Source: Euclidia mi (taxonomy: Eukaryota; Arthropoda; Insecta; Lepidoptera; Erebidae). Taken from it: a stretch of DNA of 64,000 nt. Below the pieces are notes generated by a model. It was given only the letters and a program-made list of their open reading frames with translations, was not told where the DNA came from and ran no database searches. Below, in pieces: positions 21,119-30,863 of the stretch; positions within the stretch are counted from its first letter, which is position 1, and each line of letters starts with the position of its first letter. The stretch spans positions 54,908,196 to 54,972,195 of the forward strand of contig OX123196.2 in the NCBI GenBank assembly GCA_944739405.2. Reading direction: 5' to 3'. Position numbers and translations under genes: made by a program.

Positions 21119-21541
21119 ACGTACTAAATTTAAAATATGTGCAATATATTGTATTGTAAATAAGTATACACAGACATACGCGCACACACACCCACGCATT
21201 ACTCACATTAAACACACACACAAATATACACATAAAGACACACACACACACACACACGCGCACAGACACACACACAATAATACGTAAAACACACACAACA
21301 ATCATAAACTACACTACAATCTGTAATAATTCTTAGAGCTGTCAGACACTACTTTTGTTACTATGTTCCTTTCTGATTTCATAATATGTTCACTTATTAT
21401 TTTAATGTTATTTTTCTCTCATATATTGTAACCTGGGAAGAAGCGAGGTAGCCTCAACACAAGTATTTTTATAACTTACTGGGGCAGCCTCATCACACTG
21501 TAACTAAAACTATGAGATTCAATAAAAACATTTTTTTTTTC
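21119..21541 (+). other. LINE 3' UTR, with CA-rich microsatellite
   Basis: Resumes the LINE after the nested element. It contains a degenerate CA/CACACG microsatellite (21170-21305) and ends AATAAAAACA plus ten or so T. The C-terminal stop codon of the LINE ORF is at 21123-21127. Confidence 0.75.
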
Positions 21542-21718
21542 ATGACAACCGTGACGGACGGCTTAACGTGCTCTCCGAGGCACGGGACAAGCGATAATTA
21601 ATAATTCAGACGCACATTACTCCGAAAAGCCAAGTGCGGGCCGTAGATTCGAACCTGATACCCTCTGCATGGCAGTCTGTTGGTATCGCCACTAGGAGCC
21701 ACTAGGCTATCGCTGTCT
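21542..21718 (-). repeat. SINE-A head-side fragment
   Basis: Covers the tRNA-like head and first body half on the minus strand (B box GGTTCGAATC near 21645). The 3' half is missing where it meets the LINE T-run. It contains a short local duplication, CACTAGGAGCCACTAGG. Confidence 0.75.
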
Positions 21719-23775
21719 TCATTTTGCATTTTGCAATTTTACATATATGTATATATATGTACCAAAACCTCTCACTGACAACATTCATACTAGTATGCAT
21801 ACACTTACCGCTTATTCGGCATTTGCAGCCGTGATTCCAAATCCCCGACCCTAATAAATGTCAAACTAGCACATAGATGCTAAGATGATCGCAATTAAGT
21901 GCAATTTTATACCTAACGGTGGCACTGTACAGTGTCTCGTCCATTCTGAATTGCGAATACTCGTGAATAAAACGATATAATTATGTTAGCGCACGGCGCA
22001 GCGTTGACACTTATTTATACGGATACTTTTTGACGGGCTATCCTTTTTTGTGTTTTATTATATTTTGTAAATGTGTTTATTTAATAAAAATCCTAATAAC
22101 ATATACAAAATGCCATACGGTTAAGAAAACGTGCCGTGTACAAGAGGCATCTTCATGCATTTCCCGAAGAGCGCCATCCTCACTCCTAGTCTAATAGACC
22201 GATACCATAAACTAGAAAATGTTTTTATATTATACAAAGCTAAGCGTTCGTCTAACAGTTGGCACGCGGTTCACAAGGCACCTTATCCGCGATGCCGGTA
22301 CAATAGACTGACAGCGCGAGCTAGATAATGTTTTTCATAACGTTTCCCAGTTTAATGGAGGATTTGGTCTTAGGTAGTAGTTGTAGCTAACATTAGGATA
22401 TATGAGGCTATTTTTGGATAACTGCTGCTTAATTGTTTATAAACAAATAGTTGGCAGTCCAATGATCATATAGTGTACGAATAGTATTTCATACGTTTAT
22501 AACAACACGTATGAAATAAATTGGACATAGACTGTTAAAAATATGATAAGGCGAGTAGTGTACCAGGTCTCCTCAAAAATATTCATAGAAAAGCGACTAC
22601 GAATTGCCATAAATCTGTCAATTTTATCAGTGGTGTCCACGCAAAGAAAATTTATCATAATTTTTAATTAAATTCGCTCTTAATATTGACATTCCTTCTT
22701 GTCAATTTAAACAAATGTAAGACTGGCACGACCAATTAAAAGTTTATTCAAACAGTTTGTGACAGGATGTTATCTACCAAGTTCGCTGGTTCTAACACAA
22801 ATTGGATTATTTCATATGACGGCAATCGCATCAAATGAATGTTTGGGTGTTCAATGTTTCTATGCCTATATGAAATAATGGCTAAATTGTATATATTCTT
22901 TATTCTGCTTAAAATCGGATTGTCTGTGCTAACGGCCGTGGTGGTGACGAAAGAACATCACTTTTCAGTAGGTACTCGAAATATCACCTTTAGGGTCGGT
23001 CCGTTGTTAAACAGTTGAAATCCCAGTAAAAGCATAAATTATACTGCTTGTTTGCAAAATAAAAACAATTAAACCTAAATGGCCGTAAAACAAAACTTTT
23101 TATTGATAGTATTTGGTATATAAGACTTGTTGTGTTCTGTGTAGCCCGTCTTTAAAGTTAATTATGTCTAGGTTATAACTATTTCTTGTATAAGTGTTTC
23201 TCATAGCTTTCAGTGTACATAACACCTAAGCTATTTTCAGTGATTCTCATTTTACGCAATGAGTCAACACTTATATCGATAACAAAGGAAAGTTTGGTCA
23301 GGTAGCGGTTTTTAGTTTTGATTTCTAAGACTCCTTTTGTTGGTCCCACAATAAGCACAATGGGTATCCCGACTGCTACCGTTCTCATACCGTTTATTGA
23401 AAGAATGGGTTTGTAAGTGGTTTTCCCTTGGATGTTGAGTATGTAAGTGGGATCATTCGATTGCGCCGCATTTTGCTTTCTTGGAAAAGGATTTTGTGTT
23501 ATGTTTAGATAGTGAAAGCGTCGGTTATAACGGTTTTGATCACGTGTATGAGTAATCTCGGAATTTTATGATTGAAGATGTTTAATGTTGATGTATGACT
23601 GAAGATGTTTTTTGTTTTCTTATTTCGTTACTGGATGATAGTTTTACTAAACAGAAAGTACCGATGACATTGACACATGTGTGCTGTGTGTTCGTCCCTT
23701 ATAATATGAAACAATTCTTTGTCCCAGTCCCAGGTCGGCAGTTGACATTGTAAAAATTAAACATAATAATATAAT
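21719..23775. other. No feature recognised
   Basis: AT-rich. The short frames at 22131-22328 and 23179-23388 lack domains and context. A 12-bp palindrome CACTGTACAGTG is near 21926. Confidence 0.4.
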
Positions 23776-23990
23776 ATTCTACCACATTCACACAACACCA
23801 TCTAGTCCCAAACTAAGCAGAAGCTCGTATTATGGGTACTAGACAATGGATAGATATACATATATACTTATTTTTTGTAAATACATACATATTCTACATA
23901 CAAACACCCAGACCAAGACAAACATCCATGTTCATGCACACTAATGTTTGACTTGAGCAGGAATCGAACCCGCGACCTTCGCCCGCAAAT
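23776..23990 (-). repeat. SINE-E, minus strand
   Basis: Head with GGGTTCGATTCC B box at about 23950-23965, body with GAACATGGATGTTTGTC and GTCTGGGTGTTTG, and a CCATTGTCTAGTACCC block. Same order as 35608-35870. Confidence 0.75.
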
Positions 23991-24039
23991 ATGTAAGTTC
24001 TGTTGATTTTTTGTATTTTTATGTTTCTTATTCTTTAAT

Positions 24040-24101
24040 GTTCCGTTGTCTCTGCCTACCCCGACGGGAAAAAGGCGTGAGTTTATGTATGTATGTATGT
24101 T
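24040..24101 (+). repeat. RTE-type LINE 3' terminal fragment
   Basis: Only the last about 60 bp of the family seen at 59915-60269: GTCTCTGCCTACCCC.ACGGG, GGCGTGAG, then (TATG)n. Confidence 0.7.
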
Positions 24102-24614
24102 ATTATAAGTAGAGAAACTACTATTGTAAAAAAATATATAGGAAGTAGTGTCTATGTATAAAAAATTAATAGTAACAAAACCGACATTCTAAATCAAATT
24201 TGAAAAGTAAATATGAATATTTTAGCACAAAAGAATTCCATTCAAGCGAATAATTGTCCGATATTCCACTTTTAAATATTTTATCGTTTTTAAACCAAAT
24301 TTGTTCCGTTTTGAATAAATAGTTAATGTAGGTATTTGAATGTATTGTAAATTTTATTTGGATTCAAAATGAAACGTTACACGTCAATCTTCATATCAAA
24401 TTTAACTCGTTCGCTGCTGTGAACGTTATTAGAAATGAAAAAAATGTCTCTGCAAAAATCACGAGCATTGTGTTAAACATTACGGTACTGTTATTATTTC
24501 TATGAAACGGTTAGTTTTATCCGTAGCGGTATAAAGCCTATTGTATAAGATCCTCCTATCTTAACCTATAATAGCTAGGTATATAATCTTCTTCTATTCG
24601 TTTGAGTCTGTGGC

Positions 24615-24740
24615 AAACTTCTTTTTTATGATATAGGAGGCAAACAAGTAGACGGATAGCCCGATGGTAAGCGATTACCGCCACCCATGGACACCCGCAA
24701 CATCGGAGGAGTCGTAAGTGCTTTGCCGGCCTTTTAAAAA
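24615..24740 (-). repeat. Repeat-I, lepidopteran LINE 3' end-like fragment
   Basis: The minus strand contains GGTGTCCATGGGTGGCGGTA, ATCGCTTACCATCGGGC and TTGTTTGCCTCCTATATCAT, a segment very common in lepidopteran genomic DNA near LINE 3' ends. The open frame across it (24556-24792) is a by-product. Confidence 0.55.
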
Positions 24741-24807
24741 CTCTCTTCAAGAACCGTAAGACAGCAGTGAAATTGTCTTTCGTAGACCCCATAGATTTCT
24801 ATCTTCG

Positions 24808-24985
24808 CATTTTTATTCATTTAGCCATTTCTACCCGGTTCCATGGGAGTTTCAGGAAATCTCTTTTGAGTGCAACCCTATACTCCTCAAGGAATACATA
24901 CCACATTTCAGCATCTTGGGCCCAGTAGTTTCGGCTGTGCGTCGTCAATCAGCAACTAAAGAACTTTGTATGTACAGAAAGATTA
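24808..24985 (+). repeat. Repeat-G copy
   Basis: Diverged copy with AGGAAATCTCTTTTGAGTGC, CTCAAGGAATACATACCACA and AGTTTCGGCTGTGCGTCG. Confidence 0.6.
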
Positions 24986-24996
24986 AGGATTGCGTA

Positions 24997-25408
24997 TACA
25001 GGGTGTTGATTTGCATTTGCATAATATTTTAAGGGGTGAATTTACTACTATAACTGAATACAAATACATGAAAAATTAAGTCAATAAAAGTTAAAAAATC
25101 AATTTTCATCATCGTACACTTTAAAAATTAACATGTTGTATTGACTGCCGCCGCCGCTCAGCTGATCGCCATTGCAGGTTCCTAACACACAAGCACACGT
25201 ACCTACAGTGACTGCGCGATTGAGTCCTATTTTGCATGATTCAACAGTTTATTCTGATTTAATGTCTAAGTAACATTTAACGAAAATAAGTTATTATTTC
25301 ATCACACACTGTTTAAAATAATTTTAGGTTAATAAGTACACTGTAAAACAAACAACTGTGTATGTTGTATTATTATAATATTTTGCAAATGCATATCAAC
25401 ATCCTGTA
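24997..25408. mobile_element. MITE with ~33-bp TIRs and TA target duplication
   Basis: The left end TACAGGGTGTTGATTTGCAT and the reverse complement of the right end TACAGGATGTTGATATGCAT match, continuing through TTGCA..AATATT. TA dinucleotides flank both sides (24995-24996 and 25409-25410). No transposase. TA target and TIR style suggest a Tc1/mariner-type non-autonomous element of 412 bp. Confidence 0.75.
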
Positions 25409-25410
25409 TA

Positions 25411-25985
25411 ATGGCGTAAGTATGTTAAATTGAATAATGTTCATAATTAAACATGCATCGTGTCTTAATTTGAATTTAAATTAGGTTTTCAGTCTCAGTG
25501 TAATTTAATTTCTGTATCCAGATTGCGGTTATTTTGCATGTTGATGAGGTTAAATGACGAAGAGGAAGTGATTTATTGTTCGTTGCGTGGGTGTCGTGAA
25601 TACTCATAGAATAATTGTCACTGTGTAATTGTTAGCAGCATAACACAAACATAATAAATGCAATGACTGAGACATCTGCGATACTGTACATTTCTTTATT
25701 TTCAAATTGTGAGGTCTATTCGACGGTTCGCTGGATGTTACTATAGAGTATAGACTCTATACTATAGAGTAACCCTCAACGAACAGTTTAAAAGGACACC
25801 CACACTCGGAACTGATTTTTGTGAATTCCGCAAAGTGTGTGTCTCTTCAAATCGAACCCATAACATTTGAGATAGTTTCAAGCACGCAGGCGGGCGCTTT
25901 TACAACTATGCTTTGAATAATACATCATATATTTTTGTTTAATATAAAAACACCAGCAATGTTTTATTATAAAATAAAAATTGTA
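25411..25985. other. No feature recognised
   Basis: AT-rich. A near-symmetric stretch around 25738-25775 (repeated ACTATAGAGT and its complement) is the only structure. Confidence 0.4.
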
Positions 25986-25989
25986 CTAA

Positions 25990-26335
25990 AAGTCATCCTA
26001 GCGTTATTCCAGTTTCAACCTGGGGTCCGCTTACTAGTTTTAGTCTAGTTAACATTTCTACAGAGCGACTATCCGTCTGACCTCCGCAACCCGAAGGGAT
26101 AGCGATATTCCATGGTTTAGACTAATGTCAGTTTATTTAGAGGTACTGACACTCTATAACGACTGTCAAAGATCTTCATGACAGCCGGGACCGATAGCTC
26201 TCCGAGGCACGTGGCAAGCGATAATTTACAATTTGATACGCACATAGCTCCGAAAAGCTATTGGTGCGCACCGTGGATTCAAACCCGATACCCTCTGCAT
26301 GGCAGTCTGTTGTTATCTCCACTAGGCTGTCGCTG
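25990..26335 (-). repeat. SINE-A, near full length, minus strand
   Basis: Head B box (GGGTTTGAATCC) near 26278, A-box side AGCCTAGTGGAGATAACAAC near 26320, body with GATCTTTGACAGTCGTTATA and 3' AACGCTAGGATGACT. A small deletion removes the GACGGCTTAACGTG segment near 26193. Confidence 0.8.
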
Positions 26336-27115
26336 CCGTTTATAATATACCTAATATTTCTGCTTAATATAATACCAAATATTATACTTAAGCAGTCAGG
26401 ACACCAACAACATAATATGATAGTAAAAAATATATACACGAACTAAACATACAAAACATGAATAAACTATTTTGAAAACCGTAAATCTATCTGGCAACAC
26501 TACGCTATCCCAATTCAATTACTGGCAACAAAGAAATCACTAAGGCATTCAATGTCGACTCGACGCCGTTTTAGCATCAATGCGCTTTATACAACACTTC
26601 GTTACTATCGCCCCGAGCTAAGGACATTCTTTATTTTATACGTGTCGTTGTAAAACTGATAAAACCGTATTTTTCCGAAATTCCTAGAAAATCGTCCAAG
26701 TTCAACAACGAATTGCAATTTATTGGAACGCTTTAGCCGAATTTTGCAATTTGTTAAACACTTTTTGGGATTCTTATTAAAACCACTTAGATTTCGTTCA
26801 TTGAAACTTGGACAAAACCTAAACGAGCCATAAAAGCATGGATCATAAAATCCAATCAGTGATCACAAATTAATTTACAAAAATTTATGGGTAATGCAGA
26901 CGCTTAGCAAAATTTTAGAAAATAATTTAAGAATTTTCGATCGGGAGTGGAGTTTATTGAAGAACTGTTGTAATGTAAAGTTATTTTATTTTCTAGTAAG
27001 ATTTACGATTAATATAATCACTTAATTTATTTGATAAGAGCGATTTTCCATTGGATATAGATTGATTGTCCGTGTGGTGACGGATTAAGAATACGGATTG
27101 TCACCACCCCATATC
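26336..27115. other. No feature recognised
   Basis: AT-rich sequence between SINE-A and Repeat-H; no frames or repeats recognised. Confidence 0.4.
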
Positions 27116-27117
27116 AT

Positions 27118-27312
27118 CCCATGGGTGGCGTAAGAGCCGACAAACGGAGCATATTATGCATAGAACAGCAGTGTTAGAAAAGGAAAATTTGATAGAAACC
27201 CTATACCAACCTATACCAACCCGTTTGGACAGCGTGGTATAGTAGGCAAATTCCTCCTTTCAAAGGAGAGGCCTAGTCCAGCAGTGGACTGTTTAAGGCT
27301 GATGATGATGAC
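27118..27312 (+). repeat. Repeat-H with (GAT)n tail
   Basis: Close match to 12890-13078, with a local duplication of CCTATACCAAC. Ends GATGATGATGAC just before the BEL/Pao element. Confidence 0.7.
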
Positions 27313-27345
27313 AGATTGTTTCATCGCAGCTTAATTTACTAGTGC

Positions 27346-27844
27346 TGGTTCGGCGATACACCGAAACCGTAGGTTCTAGGCGATTTGGAAAAAATGGACT
27401 GTATCTAAAGGAAGAGGATGTAGGATTGGAATGGGAGAGATGATTGTGAGTGGGTATAGGATATTCCAAGGATAGAGGGCACTTACCTTATACGGCAATC
27501 TTCTTCGTCTCAGAAGGGCAGTCTCCTGGTGGTTTCGGGCTGAAGCTGCTTGATTCACTTCACTACACCAATCACTTCCACTTGCGAGCGGTTTATAGGC
27601 TGTAATAATTATAGCGGGAACGGCGCAGCGCGATACGGTATGGCGGACGCGTATTTTGCGAATCGAATGTTCTCGAAAGTTCTGGACTGTCACTCGCCTC
27701 GACCTATCCGCGAAGGCGTGCCCCCTTCTTGGGAATGTGATAGAGAGGGATAGAAACAAAAGGCATCGCTCGCATTGGCCAAGCAGCGACCAATCATTGA
27801 TGTTGATGGGATTAGTTTCGATGGAAAGGTAGATGGCGCTACCA
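27346..27844 (-). repeat. BEL/Pao 3' LTR
   Basis: Minus strand TGGTAGCGCC... to ...GCCGAACCA, 499 bp. Lacks a 12-bp segment present in the 5' LTR (around 33593-33604). Confidence 0.9.
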
Positions 27845-27860
27845 TATCCCCCCGGTCCTA
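27845..27860 (-). promoter_or_regulatory. Polypurine tract
   Basis: Minus-strand TAGGACCGGGGGGATA directly before the 3' LTR. Confidence 0.65.
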
Positions 27861-28088
27861 AAGGGTTGCCTTTAAAAGAAAATAGAATTGAACTTAGCTA
27901 TGTTGGGTGTACTACCGCATAACCCATCAATAGGCTAAGACAGCGATATGACAATAAAATTAATCAAAATTTAACATTAGCGAAAACTACAAACGGAATA
28001 ATAAACTAAGAGGTAGGTCCAACTTCAGGCTAGATCTCACTGAGTTGAAAGCGGACAGAGACGTACAACAGGGCGCACGTAACTCCCT

Positions 28089-28930
28089 TTAGCGGTTTTC
28101 ACGGTAACAACGCGGGTTGATCAGTGCCTCGACTTGTGCAAGGACAGTTAAAAGCTCTTCGTAAGAGAGGATCTGTTGACCTATAACCTTGAAGAGATGC
28201 GTTTTAATTACTTTGACCATGCTTTCCCAACATCCACCGAAATGTGGTGATGCTGGTGGAATAAACTTCCAGTCAATATGATCTATGGAACGTTCTTCCT
28301 GAAGACGAGTACGATAACCCGCGACGTGATTGAAACAAGTAGCGGGAACAAGTTCAATCAATTTACTAACGTGGTTGGCGACAAAAGTCTGCCAGCGGTG
28401 AGGAGAAGAATGAATCCAAGCGAGCACTACTTTGGAGTCGGAAAATGCGTATATTTTATTAATAGGGTAGTGGGGCAAAACTGTGTCTTGAACCTTGCGG
28501 AGCAACTGAGACAGCAGAATGGCCGCGCACAACTCCAGTCTCGCAACCGAAATGGTTTTAACAGGCGAGACCTTAGACTTGGCACAAACTAACTGCACCG
28601 AGTAGTTAGAACCAATGCGGACTTGCAGATATACAACTCCGCCGTAAGCACGCTCGCTGGCATCAGCGAAACCTATTAAGTGGATGGTACATCCATCTAC
28701 CAACCCAAGATGACGCGGAATAGTAAGTTGATTGAGCGCGGTAAGCTCAATACAAAACTGGCCCCAAGCGGCGACAATATGGTCAGGGGGTGTTTCATCC
28801 CACTCACACTTTGATAGTCAAAGTTCCTTTGTCAAGAGCTTGGCGTACAAAATTGTGGGAGCCACAAAACCCATTATGTCCCATAGTCGAGCCACTGTAG
28901 ACAGCATAGCGCGTTTGGTGCACTTATCAT
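28089..28930 (-). pseudogene. BEL/Pao pol: RT-RNase H linker, RNase H, deleted integrase
   Basis: Minus strand from about 28925: RLWDIMGFVAPTILYAK (linker), one in-frame TGA near 28820, CEWDETPPDHIV, then RNase H with FADASERAYGGVVYL (first catalytic Asp), SVARLELCAAILLSQLL (Glu) and FSDSKVVLAWI (second Asp). After FNHVAG the frame jumps straight to IDWKFIPPASPHFGGCWES, the end of the integrase core, and closes with EALINPR and a stop at 28089. The RNase H tail, the zinc-binding HHCC domain and the DDE Asp residues are deleted. The product could not integrate DNA. Confidence 0.9.
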
Positions 28931-29175
28931 CTAGCGGTGAGACGTCAAACCGAGAACTTTATGCGGTACAGACTTCTCAAACTCAATGTCTGGAGAAGCT
29001 TTATGAGAATCTGGTATGCGTGCGAGAACCTCCTTAGAGTTGCTTGTCCATTTGACAAGATCAAACTGGCCTCGCTTGAAAAGCTGAATGAGCACTTCAC
29101 AAAGCGAAATTGCTAGCGGAGCGGGTATGACACTACAGGCAAGGTCCATCCAGGATCCATATACAAAGCGGAAGT
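28931..29175 (-). pseudogene. BEL/Pao reverse transcriptase thumb fragment
   Basis: The minus-strand frame leaves the satellite and reads DLACSVIPAPLAISL, LIQLFKRGQFDLVKWTSNS and HKVLGL, the region just after the RT active site in BEL/Pao elements. The position where YVDD is expected reads W-M-D-L, so the catalytic pair is lost at the array border. A frameshift after HKVLGL separates it from the RNase H segment. Confidence 0.82.
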
Positions 29176-30860
29176 GTAGTATAGTATAGTGTAGCGTAGC
29201 GTAGCTTAGCATAGCATAGCGTAGCATAGCATAGCATAGCATAGCATAGCATAGCGTAGCATAGCGTAGCATAGCGTAGCATAGCGTAGCATAGCGTAGC
29301 ATAGCGTAGCATAGCGTAGCATAGCGTAGCATAGCGTAGCATAGCGTAGCATAGCGTAGCATAGCGTAGCATAGCGTAGCATAGCGTAGCATAGCGTAGC
29401 ATAGCGTAGCATAGCGTAGCATAGCGTAGCATAGCGTAGCATAGCGTAGCATAGCGTAGCATAGCGTAGCATAGCGTAGCATAGCGTAGCATAGCGTAGC
29501 ATAGCGTAGCATAGCGTAGCATAGCGTAGCATAGCGTAGCATAGCGTAGCATAGCGTAGCATAGCGTAGCATAGCGTAGCATAGCGTAGCATAGCGTAGC
29601 ATAGCGTAGCATAGCGTAGCATAGCGTAGCATAGCGTAGCATAGCGTAGCATAGCGTAGCATAGCGTAGCATAGCGTAGCATAGCGTAGCATAGCGTAGC
29701 ATAGCGTAGCATAGCGTAGCATAGCGTAGCATAGCGTAGCATAGCGTAGCATAGCGTAGCATAGCGTAGCAATGCGTAGCATAGCGTAGCAATGCGTAGC
29801 ATAGCGTAGCATAGCGTAGCATAGCGTAGCATAGCGTAGCATAGCGTAGCATAGCGTAGCATAGCGTAGCATAGCGTAGCATAGCGTAGCATAGCGTAGC
29901 ATAGCGTAGCATAGCGTAGCATAGCGTAGCATAGCGTAGCATAGCGTAGCATAGCGTAGCATAGCGTAGCATAGCGTAGCATAGCGTAGCATAGCGTAGC
30001 ATAGCGTAGCATAGCGTAGCATAGCGTAGCATAGCGTAGCATAGCGTAGCATAGCGTAGCATAGCGTAGCATAGCGTAGCATAGCGTAGCATAGCGTAGC
30101 ATAGCGTAGCATAGCGTAGCATAGCGTAGCATAGCGTAGCATAGCGTAGCATAGCGTAGCATAGCGTAGCATAGCGTAGCATAGCGTAGCATAGCGTAGC
30201 ATAGCGTAGCATAGCGTAGCATAGCGTAGCATAGCGTAGCATAGCGTAGCATAGCGTAGCATAGCGTAGCATAGCGTAGCATAGCGTAGCATAGCGTAGC
30301 ATAGCGTAGCATAGCGTAGCATAGCGTAGCATAGCGTAGCATAGCGTAGCATAGCGTAGCATAGCGTAGCATAGCGTAGCATAGCGTAGCATAGCGTAGC
30401 ATAGCGTAGCATAGCGTAGCATAGCGTAGCATAGCGTAGCATAGCGTAGCATAGCGTAGCATAGCGTAGCATAGCGTAGCATAGCGTAGCATAGCGTAGC
30501 ATAGCGTAGCATAGCGTAGCATAGCGTAGCATAGCGTAGCATAGCGTAGCATAGCGTAGCATAGCGTAGCATAGCGTAGCATAGCGTAGCATAGCGTAGC
30601 ATAGCGTAGCATAGCGTAGCATAGCGTAGCATAGCGTAGCATAGCGTAGCATAGCGTAGCATAGCGTAGCATAGCGTAGCATAGCGTAGCATAGCGTAGC
30701 ATAGCGTAGCATAGCATAGCACAGCATAGCATAGCGTAGAATAGCATAGCGTGGCCTAGCATAGCATGGCATAGCATAGCATAGTATAACATAGCATAGC
30801 ATAGCATAGCATAGCATAGCATAGCATAGCATAGCATAGCATAGCATAGCATAGCATAGC
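29176..30860. repeat. (ATAGCGTAGC)n decanucleotide satellite
   Basis: Positions 29251-30710 are 146 consecutive decamers. All are ATAGCGTAGC except two AATGCGTAGC units at 29771 and 29791. The flanks decay into the pentamers ATAGC and GTAGC (29176-29250 and 30711-30860), showing a pentamer origin. On the minus strand the unit has no stop in any frame, so three very long frames arise; these are not genes. The array sits inside a BEL/Pao element where the RT fingers and palm should be. The true length may be mis-assembled. Confidence 0.97.
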
Positions 30861-30863
30861 TAA

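Larger units (their letters stand above)
13585..21541 (+). mobile_element. CR1/Jockey-type LINE, interrupted by a nested LTR element
   Basis: The LINE runs from a predicted HDV-like ribozyme at 13585 through a GC-rich 5' UTR, an endonuclease/RT open frame and an A/T-ending 3' UTR (last motif AATAAAAACA followed by a T-run at 21532-21541). It is broken into 13585-17229 and 21119-21541 by the LTR element 17230-21118. Without the insert it is about 4.1 kb, close to full length for elements lacking a recognisable ORF1. It lies against the truncated Helitron on the left. The clade (CR1, Daphne or Jockey) could not be fixed by eye. Confidence 0.85.

Noticed and set aside
28278..28592. 104-codon plus-strand frame
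   Set aside because: Antisense shadow of the BEL/Pao RNase H/integrase coding sequence.
29133..30852. Three 529-638 codon minus-strand frames
   Set aside because: They are translations of the decanucleotide satellite; the unit simply lacks stop codons. Only the last ~80 codons (28931-29175) are real retroelement sequence.
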